Below are positions 55,025 to 64,000 of a stretch of 64,000 bases of DNA, in pieces. Origin of the DNA: Campanula takesimana (Eukaryota; Streptophyta; Magnoliopsida; Asterales; Campanulaceae); the NCBI GenBank assembly GCA_026119855.1, contig JAOWBW010000365.1, positions 372,001 to 436,000 of the forward strand, read 5' to 3'. Below the pieces are notes generated by a model that was not told the origin of the DNA, ran no database searches, and was given only the letters and a program-made list of their open reading frames with translations. Both the position numbers and the translations under genes were made by a program. The number at the start of each line of letters is the position of its first letter. Position 1 is the stretch's first letter.

Positions 55025-56130
55025 GAGAAGAGGAAAGGGAACGCTCTTACGGCGATGTTGCTCTAAATTAGATATCAGTAAAGCATACGATCGAGTAGAC
55101 TGGGTTTCCTTGAAGATGTTTTTGTTCGAGTGGGATTTTGTACCACATGGGTTCGATGGATATATGATGTGTGTTCGGACGGTTGAGTATACTATCCTTA
55201 GTCAATAGAGAAGTTGTTGGTCCTTTCATCCCGGAGCTAGGTCCTCAACAAGGGGGGCCACTTTCTCCATATTTGTTTATTGTATGCGCCGAGAAGATAT
55301 CCTTCATGCTGAGGGAGGCTTCGAGGGTGACTAATATCCGCGGCCGTGTGTGTCGTGGAGCATCTATTATGATATCACACCTAGGAATGTATTTCTCTTA
55401 AGGTTATTTTGGATCTCTATGCCAACATCTCACGTCAAGCAATAAATTATAATAAATCTGGTATCTATTACAGTAATAACGTGTAATGTGGCTACTTCAA
55501 CTAGGACATACATCTCTCACATCCTTGGCATACATCTTCCCATTAATACATGTTGTTACTTGGGTCTTCCTTCGCTGATTGGCCGGAACAAGAGGGAAAT
55601 ACTTATGAACAAAGTTATGACAACGATACATTCTTGGAGGGACAAGTTCTTGAGTAAAGCTGGTGAAACTATCCTCATAAAGGCGGTGGCACAAGCCATT
55701 CCCGCTGATTGTATGGCTGCTTTTCTAGTCCATGACTACCCAGTCATTATCGGAGCTCGAACGAATGATGAACTCCTATTGGTGGGGTAATCACAAGTAT
55801 GGGCGCAAGGGATCAATTGGCTCTCTTGAACACGCATTTGCACTAAGAAAGACTTGGGAGGACAAGATTTTGTAGCATCCAACTATTTAATGTCGCGATG
55901 CTTGGTAGGCTAGGTTGGCGTCTCTTGACTATCCCAGATGCTCTTGTGTTTAAAGTGCTAAAAGCTAGATATTTTCTAAACGTGGATTTTTTTTTTTTTT
56001 TTTAATATCTGGATTGGGTAAAACCCAAGTTACACTTTTAGCATCTACGCTTCTCAAGATATTGTGAAGTTGGGTACGCGATGGAAGATAAGTAAAGGCG
56101 AAACTCTTCATTAATGGTTCGAAATCAAAC
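55025..56130 (+). pseudogene. L1-type LINE reverse-transcriptase fragment
   Basis: LDISKAYDRVDWVSLK (RT motif A), then GPQQGGPLSPYLFIVCAEK (motif B), ISHL, then LDLYANISRQAINYNKSG, YLGLPSLIGRNKREI, LSKAGETILIKAVAQAIPAD, GRLGWRLL and LKARYF. These are the ordered conserved parts of plant L1-type ORF2. The ADD motif C between ISHL and LDLYANIS is deleted. Several frames and stops; no ORF1, endonuclease or poly(A) end seen. RT would prime on nicked genomic DNA. Confidence 0.88.
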
Positions 56131-56658
56131 TCAACGGGGCTCTGATGCCAATGTAAATTACAGAGGGTGGAAGAACAACTTACTTGTTCAATCGTAGCAG
56201 AAGCTTTGAATCAACGCCTTGATCACCGAACTTGCACAATGCTTCGCAACGGAGGTCGAGAACTGATTTTCTTTTGTTAATCAGCCAAAGATAGAGAGAA
56301 GAGAATATGATTTTCGTTGTATGGAAATCAAATTATCTACCTTGTATGTGTGCTTTTAGATCTTGCTTGGCTTAAACATCATGGTTTAATTTTCTGTGTC
56401 TGGGGGCTTGCAGCACCTTGTTGTACAATTAAACATGTTAGAAAGACAAATGTAGTGAAACGTGATTGAGTATAACGTTGAGTTGTCATTATCAGACAAT
56501 TAACCATATTTTGTTTTATTAACGACAATGTTTCCTCAGTTTAAGTAAAGTGAATCATCTTCAATCTATACTATCAATTGGATAGGTGAATTATCCTCGA
56601 ATAACTATTAATAGCTAGACAACATATGTTCATACCTTACATTAGTTATTATCAATTA
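56131..56658. other. unassigned spacer
   Basis: GGGGCTCTGATGCCAATGTAAATTAC near 56136 looks like a decayed copia primer site next to an LTR start, but no partner was found. Otherwise AT-rich. Confidence 0.35.
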
Positions 56659-56660
56659 TA

Positions 56661-56918
56661 CTCCCTCTTTCCTTAAATGAGTGTCCAAATTTCATTTTAA
56701 GAGACACTGAAAATCTCAACTTTTTGAGCAATTTGGTAACAACGATTCATATATAATATTGTAATCTCCTTTCCCAACCTTTAGTTTTGTACGTATAAAG
56801 AATCCGGTGAAAAAAATTTCAAAAAAAAACGTTTAGGGAGAAAGTTATGTTAAAAAAAGACACTCATTTAGGAACAAAGATTTCTTGAAAATGGACACTC
56901 ATTTAGGGATAGAGGGAG
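56661..56918 (+). mobile_element. Stowaway-like MITE, family A copy 3
   Basis: 258 bp, CTCCCTCTTTCCTTAAATG to GGGATAGAGGGAG, TA at 56659-56660 and 56919-56920. Best preserved of the three family A copies. Confidence 0.9.
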
Positions 56919-57061
56919 TAGTATTTTACTACTTTTATTATGAGATTAAATTATTGTCGGATGCGCTGTTTATCTCAAGAATACGGATTCCACTCATTAG
57001 TTGACACATCGTTTTCTTTACGCCCCTATTATTCAGTCCTTTGTATGAAAAATGCTTGGAC

Positions 57062-57394
57062 TGTTATAAAACTAAAGAACCAAGAGCATAATCTCAATAG
57101 ATAATATTTTATTTCAAGACTATTATAGAGAGAGTGTACACGAGAGAAAGATAGAAGTTAAGAACTTCTGAAGTATATTGAAATGAAAACTAGAGCCTAC
57201 TATTTATAGGTGGAAATTGGCTTTCTCTATAAGCTTTCATAAGGATAAACACTATCTTTTAGTAAGGCTTCCTTAGTAAGCTTCTCTGAAGATATTTACC
57301 AAGCTTCCCTACTAAGCTTCACTGAAGATATTTACAAAGGTTCCCTTGTACACTTCTGGTTCAAAGGACATCCACATAATAATATATTATAACA
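57062..57394 (-). repeat. 3' LTR of copia-4
   Basis: 333 bp with TG...CA ends; on its interior side CTCCCCCTTGG is the polypurine tract read from the minus strand. Confidence 0.75.
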
Positions 57395-57426
57395 CTCCCC
57401 CTTGGATGTCCGCAGCTAAGTAGCAT

Positions 57427-57775
57427 GCCTCATTAAAACCTTACCAGAGAAAAACCCTGTGGGATAAAAACTCTAGTGAAGTAAAAAGAGTACACGATTT
57501 CTTAGCTTCATGATGCTCCTCTTGAACAAAACATTACTCGCGATCTCTTAGTCGCCTACTCCTCCTTGGATATTCCTATTGAATGGTAATTGTGCCGCAC
57601 GTGTTGCCTCATTAAAAACCTTTCGAGCAAAAACCCTTTAGGAAAAATAATCTCGAAGGAAAAGAGTACAACTCACAATCTTTTCAATAAACGCTCATTG
57701 CCTCGTTAAAACCTTGGCGGGTAACAAAACCCGGTGGGAAAAATAACCCCGCGCGAAGGAAAAAGAGTATCGATC
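57427..57775. repeat. three direct repeats beside the copia-4 polypurine tract
   Basis: Units starting GCCTCATTAAAACCTT (57427), GCCTCATTAAAAACCTTT (57606) and GCCTCGTTAAAACCTTGG (57700) each continue with AAAACCC(G/T)(G/T)(T/A)(G/A)GG, AAAAAT and GAAGGAAAA(A)GAGTA. Spacing is unequal (179 and 94 bases). Confidence 0.8.
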
Positions 57776-57989
57776 ACACGCCTGGGAGAAAAAGGATGAA
57801 ATCTGAGTATCGTCTGGATACTCCCCCTGAAAACTACAAGGGTGGAAGCTCTAACAATCTGTGTTAAACAATTGTTTTCATATACTTCTCAAAAGTGGCA
57901 GGTAGTGACTTCGTGAATCAGTTGCCGCAGTTGTCTTGACTTCTGATCTGCTGGATCATTATCTGACAAAATATCAGAATCTAATAACT

Positions 57990-58645
57990 TCCATAACGTG
58001 AGAGTAAGTTTTATCAAAGTCAATCCAAGCTGTTGAGAGAAACCTTATACCACAAGGCGAGCTTTATATCTCGTAATCTCATTTCTCTCATTCCTTTTTC
58101 TCGTAAATACCCATTTATATCTCACGGGTATAACCCTAAGTGGTGTAGGAACTACTGGTCCAAACACTCCTCTTTTCTTTAAGGAATCGAACTTTAACTG
58201 GATTGCTTTCTCTCATTTAGGCCAATCAATTCTTTGCTTACACTCATTTACGGAGCGAGGTTCAATATCATTACCACATATAATCTCAGTTGCTACTGTA
58301 TAAGTAAATACACCGTTGATAATTGTTCCATCCCGATTACATATCTCATATATGCATGCATGACTAACTGATATTTCTTTATTCTCATAAATGGATGTCA
58401 ATGTCGAGGCGTCCCCCGACTTCGATTTCCAAACTAATCCATAATCTGGAACAATATCATGAGATAGATCGGATGAGATTCCAATTTTATTATCGCTAAC
58501 GGGATTCGACTTTTGTGCACTCACCCGTTTACGGGGATGCGAATCCTTGGAATCAATTGGCCTCCCTCTCTTCTGGGCAGGGGTATGTATTTCGTTAGGT
58601 GAGATCACTGGCCTTCCTGATAATACTCTTTCTGGGAGTTCTATC
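57990..58645 (-). pseudogene. copia-4 integrase-RT linker and RT start
   Basis: Minus strand: an open segment with RGRPIDSKDSHPRKR, typical of the basic linker after the copia integrase, then CKQRIDWPK. After a stop come LKKRGVFGPVV, RYKWVFTRKRNE and TRYKARLVV, the RT start. A TAA follows ARLVV, and the text decays after GFSQQLGL. Confidence 0.72.
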
Positions 58646-60157
58646 TGTTGGGTTTCCAAGTAACATGCGCAGCGGAATATAGCAATTAAATTTTTAAGAA
58701 ACCCAAAGCTATGGATCCGTTCATATGATTAAATCAAATACAACAAGATGAATAGAGGAATAACTAACCCTTGATGGCTATGAATTTTTCTCTTTGGTCT
58801 TGGTGGAGATCTTGAAGCTTTATCACGAACAAATCACGAACTTTATAAGATGATAAAATTCACCCTCTAGCGGTATCCACACTTCGAACGAATATCAAAG
58901 GAACTTCTTCGATCTTGGTTGCTAGACCAATAATTGTAAAACACGCTTTCACAATTTAATAAAGAACTATATGGAATTTATTTGTGAATTATTTTTGTTC
59001 CTCAATCAATGATATCTTAGAACAAAATAAAATCTCTCTCAAACTCTTTGAGACTCACAAAAGCACTCGTAAATATGGTCTGGCCGAATTGGGGTTTTTA
59101 TACACAATTAAGACCTATTCCAAATAGGTAACTTGTGCCAAAAACCTTTCCTAATCAAATTAGGAATTTTCCTGTCGGCAAGTCCAGGCGCCCGCCCGGT
59201 ACCACCCGAGCGCCCGCTCATTTGGGCAGAAGGTCAAGGCCTTTTCCGGCTTATTCAGGCGCCCGCCTGGTTCAACCCAAGCGCCCGCTTGGTTGACCAG
59301 GGGGCCCAGAATAATTCCAGAAATTCCCTTGAGGTCCTTCGACCCTAAATTCCAATACAGTCCTTTTATTTAAGATTCGTTCTATTGTGTGTGACCCTCT
59401 AGGATTATACTAAGTTGGCAATGGGCTCAAACATGATCCCATAAGATATGATTAGGTTCTAGCAAACCATCATACCTACCCAAATAGTATAACTAGATAC
59501 AAGTTCGCATTCCTTTAGAATATGTCACAATCCCTTTGTCCACGATGTCATTGAACACAAGTCATGGTCAAACAGTCAACTTGTCTTGTTCAATACTTTC
59601 TCGATTCCGAATATATTGATAATTCAAATGCTGTTGATCCAATCAATCCATTTGAGTCCGGCCGAATATTTCATCAACATCATTCCTTCGAGGGGCCCAA
59701 GCTTGACATCTCTCCGTGGAGGGACAAATCCATTTAGCTTATTATTCTTCCCAACGGGAATCCGATTATGCCAATCATACCCTTTATAACTACCGTGTTA
59801 AGGTAGCGTTTGAATATGTCAAACACAATGTTCATCAAGTGGAAGACTATAATAACTTCATGTCTAAGGATTCAAATGACATAACTAATATGAGATATAT
59901 GTACGACATAGACCATGACATAAATCTCATACAGCGGGTCATGTCCAGTACCTTGTTCCAAACAAGTACCCATAAATCTAACATGATCATCCCATGATCA
60001 TTTAGCCTTTATACTAGTGCTTAACAAGTACTAGGGACGGGGATTATTATAAGTAAACATGAACAACAATAATAATCAAAACATCTCTTTATTGATATGA
60101 AATAAATGATAACAATTACAACTTTTATTAAACGTGCCTAGGGCACCACTACCAACA
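58646..60157 (-). repeat. 3' LTR of copia-3
   Basis: 1512 bp, TGTTGGGTTTCC...CTACCAACA. Contains a GC-rich box array at about 59184-59305: AGGCGCCCGCC with CGAGCGCCCGCTC, then AGGCGCCCGCC with AAGCGCCCGCTTGG. Shares most of its length with 62313-63803. Small plus-strand frames (59586-59997) recur in both LTRs and are not considered genes. Confidence 0.9.
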
Positions 60158-60171
60158 ATCTCCCACTTGCC

Positions 60172-61602
60172 CTAGGCCCAATCTCCCATGTATCTAATAC
60201 CCATGGACCTAACATGACCATCATGTTTAGCTTGTGGAAGTCCCTTTGTTAGCGGGTCCGCAACATTGTCATCAGTAGGTACTCTGCATATATTTACGTC
60301 TCCCCTATCAACGATCTCTCGAATGATATGAAAACGCCTAAGTATGTGTTTGGATTTTTGATGTGCTCTTGGTTTCTTTGCTTGAGCAATAGCACCATTA
60401 TTATCGCAATAAAGGTCTATTGGATTAGCAATACTAGGAACCACTTCAAGTTCAGTTATGAACTTCTTAATCTAAACAGCTTCCTTTGCAGCATCCGATG
60501 CAGCAATATACTCAGCTTCTGTTGTAGAATCAGCGGTTGTACTTTGCTTGGAACTCTTCCAGCTTACAGCTCCACCATTTAACATAAACACAAAACCCGA
60601 TTGCGATCGGCTATCATCTTTGTCGGTTTGGAAGCTTGCATCCGTGTAAGCATTTACAACAAGATCATCTTCCATTCCTCCATAGACCAAAAAGGAGTCT
60701 TTAGTTCTTCTCAAGTACTTAAGAATCGCTTTTACAGCTATCCAGTGATTTTCGCCAGGGTCGGATTGGTATCTACTTGTCATGCTCAAAGCATAAGATA
60801 CATCCGGCCTAGTACAAATCATGGCATACATGATGGACCCAATTGCCGAAGCATATGGAACATCATTCATTTTCTCACGCTCATCGTTTGTCTTAGGATA
60901 TTGAGTCTTGCTTAGAGAGACTCCATGTAACACGGGCAAGGTGCCTCTCTTAGAATTTTCCATACGGAATCTTCTAATGACCTTGTCAATGTATGTACTT
61001 TGGCTTAAACCAAGTAGTCTCCTTGATCTATCTCTATAGATCTTAATGCCAAGAATATATACGGCTTCACCCATATCTTTCATTGCAAAACACTTTCCTA
61101 ACCAAGTCTTCACAGACTGAAGTGTAGGAATGTCGTTTCCAATGAGCAATATGTCATTCACGTATAAAACAAGGAATAGCACTATGCTCCCACTAATCTT
61201 CTTGTATACACAAGGCTCATCTTCGTTCTTGATGAAACCAAACTCTTTGACCGATTCATCAAAACGGAGATTCCAACTCCTAGAAGCTTGTTTCAATCCA
61301 TAGATGGATCTCTGCAATTTGCATACCTTAGAATCTTGTTCAAAACCTTCTGGTTGTGTCATATACACATCCTCTTGAAGTTTTCCATTCAGGAAAGCGG
61401 TTTTGACGTCCATCTGCCATATTTCATAGTCATGATATGCGGCAATGGCAAGCAAAATTCTTATAGACTTGATCATTGCTACGGGTGAAAAGGTCTCATC
61501 ATAGTCAATACCATGAACTTGCCTATAACCCTTCGCTACAAGCCTAGCTTTGTAAGTATGCACCTTCCCATCCATGTCAGTCTTCTTCTTGAAGACCCAT
61601 TT
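60172..61602 (-). pseudogene. copia-3 RT and RNase H
   Basis: Frame 61575-60472: ARLVAKGYRQVHGIDYDETF, QMDVKTAFLNGKLQEDVYM, SIYGLKQASRSW, LFLVLYVNDILLIGND (YVND where YVDD is usual) and the RT thumb CTRPDVSYAL. RNase H follows with AYTDASFQTD and STTEAEYIAAS. A TAG replaces an expected Trp after KEAV (near 60470); 60444-60172 then completes RNase H with LYCDNNGAIAQA, KHILRRFHIIRE and DPLTKGL. A TGA near 61605 replaces Cys of the GCKWVFK motif. The Asn in the catalytic YVDD is a second likely loss. Confidence 0.9.
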
Positions 61603-62307
61603 TCATCCTATGGTTTTTACACCTTCGGGGGCATCAATCAAATTCCAAACTTGATTGTCTTGCATGGATTGCAATTCGGATTCCTTGGCTCCAAGCCACT
61701 TGTCCGAATCAGGAGAAGACATCGCCTCTTGGTAGGTTGACGGTTCATCATTCTCAATGATTTCTACCTCATTACTATCCGTTACGAGAAATCCATATCT
61801 CTCGGGCTCGGATCGTAACCTACTAGATCTGCGAGTTGCTTGTGTATTTTGAACAGGTTCCACAATTCCTTGTGGTTCTTGTTCTTGTTCAACTATTGGT
61901 TCAATGTTATTTTCTGGGTCTCGAATTTCTTCAAGATTTATTTTACTCCCACTGATTTCTTTGGAGAGAAACTCTTTCTCAAGAAAGACACCAGTTCGGG
62001 CAATAAACACTTTGTTGTCCTCACGGTTGTAAAAGTAATATCCTCTAGTTTCTTTAGGATATCCCACGAAAATACATTTATCAGATTTGTGTGCAAGTTT
62101 GTCTGAGACAAGTCTTTTGACAAAAGCTTCACAACCCCAAATCTTCATGAAAGATAAACAAGTTTTCTTTCCGCTCCACATCTCATATGGAGTCTTTTGA
62201 ACCGATTTAGTTGGAACACGATTTAGTGTGAAAGCAGTGGTTTCTAGGGCGTAACCCCAAAAGGATATTGGAAGATCAACTTGACTCATCATTGATCGAA
62301 CCATATC
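61603..62307 (-). pseudogene. copia-3 integrase C-terminal half
   Basis: DMVRSMMSQVDLPISFWGYA, NRVPTKSVQKTPYEMW, CIFVGYPKETRGYYFYN, then an acidic Glu/Pro linker and the RRSSRLRSEPERYGF segment. Its 5' part continues at 63809-64000 across the solo LTR. Confidence 0.9.
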
Positions 62308-62312
62308 TAACA

Positions 62313-63803
62313 TGTTGGGTTTCGATCAAACATGCGCAGCGGAATTTAGCATTTAAAATTTTGAAACCCAAAGCCATGGATCCGTTCATATGATTAAATC
62401 AAATACAACATAAGAATAAAGGAATAAACTAACCCTTGATGGCTATCAAATTTTCTTGGTCTTTGGTGGAGGTTTGAAGACTTGATCACGATCACAAAGC
62501 TTGAACACGAACTTTGAAGATGATGATTTTCACCCTCTAGCGGTATCCACACTTCGAACGAATATCAAAGGAGCTTCTTTGATCTTGGTTGCTAGACCAA
62601 ATTATGAAACACTTTTCACAATCAAAAGAACTATATGGAATTTATTTTGTGTATTATTTTGTTCCTCAACCAAGAATGTCTTGGAACAAAATAAACCCTC
62701 TCTCAAACTCTTTGAGACTCACAAAATCAATCGTATTGAGTGCTGGCCGAATTTGGTCTTTTATACACAAGTATGACCTATTCCAAATAGGAAACTTGTG
62801 TTAAAATCCGTCCAAAATTCGTTTCCTAATCAAATTAGGAATCTGCCACCCGACAGTACTGTGCGGCCGCCCAAAACCCTCTGTGCGGTCGCACAACTAT
62901 CTGAAACAAAACTGGTACAAAATTTGGCTAAGTGTGCGGCCGCCCAGTCCAGAATGTGCGGTCGCCCACTTCCCAGAAAGTCCAGAATTTCCAAAATTCC
63001 AATGTAGTCCTTTTTAAAGATTCGTTCTATTGTGTGTGACCCTCTGGGATTATACTAAGTTGGCAATGGGTTCAGACATGAAACCATAAGATATGATTAG
63101 GTTCTAGCAAACCGTCATACCTACCCAATTAGTATAACTACATACAAGTTCGCATTCCTTTTAGAATATGTCACAATCCCTTTGTCCACGATGTCATTGA
63201 ACACAAGTCATGGTCAAACAGTCAACTTGTCTTGTTCAATACTTTCTCGATTCCGAATATATTGATAATTCAAATGCTGTTGATCCAATCAATCCATTTG
63301 AGTCCGGCCGAATATTTCATCAACATCATTCCTTCGAGGGGCCCAAGCTTGACATCTCTCCGTGGAGGGACAAATCCATTTAGCTTATTATTCTTCCCAA
63401 CGGGAATCCGATTATGTCAATCATACCCTTTATAACTACCGTGTTAAGGTAGCGTTTGAATATGTCAAACACAATGTTCATCAAGTGGAAGACTATAATA
63501 ACTTCATGTCTAAGGATTCAAATGACATAACTAATATGAGATATATGTACGACATAGACCATGACATAAATCTCATACAGCGGGTCATGTCCAGTACCTT
63601 GTTCCAAACAAGTACCCATAAATCTAACATGATCATCCCATGATCATTTAGCCTTTATACTAGTGCTTAACAAGTACTAGGGACGGGGATTATTATAAGT
63701 AAACATGAACAACAATAATAATCAAAACATCTCTTTATTGATATGAAATAAACGATAACAATTACAACGTTTATTAAACGTGCCTAGGGCACCACTACCA
63801 ACA
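62313..63803 (-). mobile_element. solo LTR of the copia-3 family, inside the copia-3 integrase
   Basis: 1491 bp, TGTTGGGTTTCG...CTACCAACA, flanked by TAACA at 62308-62312 and 63804-63808. The integrase frame reads through when the insert and one TAACA are ignored. Closely related to 58646-60157 except in a GC-rich box array (62855-62975), where the boxes read TGTGCGGCCGCCCA and TGTGCGGTCGC, twice each. Confidence 0.93.
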
Positions 63804-63808
63804 TAACA

Positions 63809-64000
63809 AAGTCCGATTTCTCCTCTCGGACACACCATTCCATTGTGGCGTTCCAGGTGGAGTTAATTGTGAAACTATTCCACAATTCTTTAGATGATCA
63901 TCAAATTCTTGACTCAAGTATTCTCCACCACGATCTGATCGAAGTGCCTTAATACTTTTGCCAAGTTGTTTTTCTACTTCATTTTGAAATATTCTAAATA
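63809..64000 (-). pseudogene. copia-3 integrase core, partial
   Basis: Minus strand gives EVEKQLGKSIKALRSD, GGEYLSQEFDDHLKNCGI and NGVSERRNRTL: the second Asp and the Glu of the D,D,E core. Cut by the window edge. Confidence 0.88.

Larger units (their letters stand above)
57062..58645 (-). mobile_element. copia-4: left part of a copia element, cut by copia-3
   Basis: LTR 57062-57394 (TGTTATAAAA...ATTATAACA, 333 bp), then a polypurine tract (minus CCAAGGGGGAG), then an RT/linker fragment at about 57990-58645. The right part is expected beyond the copia-3 insertion, outside the window. RNase H and most of RT are missing between 57830 and 57990. Confidence 0.72.
58646..64000 (-). mobile_element. 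copia-3: copia element inserted in copia-4, interrupted by a solo LTR
   Basis: 3' LTR 58646-60157, polypurine tract (minus GGCAAGTGGGAGAT), RNase H, RT and integrase going right, to the window edge. The 5' LTR and gag are outside. The target duplication cannot be checked. In the visible pol, besides the solo LTR at 62313-63803, I find only two nonsense codons, so it is comparatively well preserved. Confidence 0.87.

Noticed and set aside
59586..59997. Two plus-strand frames (67 and 93 codons) that recur at 63232-63643
   Set aside because: They recur because the copia-3 LTR recurs; they lie on the non-coding strand of the element and have no domain.

Overview
This window looks like repeat-rich intergenic DNA from a flowering plant, most likely a eudicot. 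It has several Ty1/copia elements, solo Ty3/gypsy-type LTRs, a TRIM, tRNA-derived SINEs, an L1-type LINE fragment, Stowaway-, Harbinger-, hAT- and Mutator-type elements and Helitron-like ends. It also has AT-rich spacers, GT-AG introns and a plant-type PHD gene fragment. The species cannot be told from sequence alone. No CRISPR array, operon, rRNA gene or convincing functional tRNA gene was seen.

Layout. 1-8.2 kb: a Stowaway-like MITE, then a complete but dead minus-strand copia element (copia-1, 1118-7674, target duplication GGGAG). 8.2-21.3 kb: a SINE, several Stowaways, a Mutator-like element (9098-10653), a hAT element (11625-12195), a 2.6-kb solo LTR (12357-15002), a Harbinger-type MITE (15480-16258), a second solo LTR with a SINE inside it (17211-18825), and a Pack-MULE-like element carrying a broken PHD-finger gene fragment (19295-20457). 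21.3-32.7 kb: two Helitron-like 3' ends in opposite orientation, exon-like gene fragments, a 4.6-kb MULE shell (25662-30236) filled with nested elements including a tandem TRIM with three LTRs, and a 680-bp solo LTR. 34.5-39.7 kb: plus-strand copia-5 with unusual TA...TA termini. 39.8-40.7 kb: a minus-strand split RING-H2 gene, the best host-gene candidate. 41-52 kb: back-to-back Stowaways, exon-like fragments, and a gypsy-type LTR interrupted by minus-strand copia-2 and a MULE. 52.5-54.7 kb: a MULE with three further nested insertions. 55-56.1 kb: a decayed LINE. 57-64 kb: copia-4 interrupted by copia-3, itself interrupted by a solo LTR of its own family; this nest runs off the right edge.

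How the parts relate. Apart from the RING-H2 locus and a few exon-like pieces, the window is an insertion history. For about fifteen elements I could read matching target-site duplications of the length expected for the superfamily (2 bp TA, 3 bp TTA/TAA, 5 bp, 8 bp, 9-10 bp, 12-16 bp), which fixes ends and nesting order. The most unusual observation is a GC-rich box array inside the LTRs of at least three unrelated families. In two closely related LTRs of one family its position and paired layout are kept while the box sequence is different.
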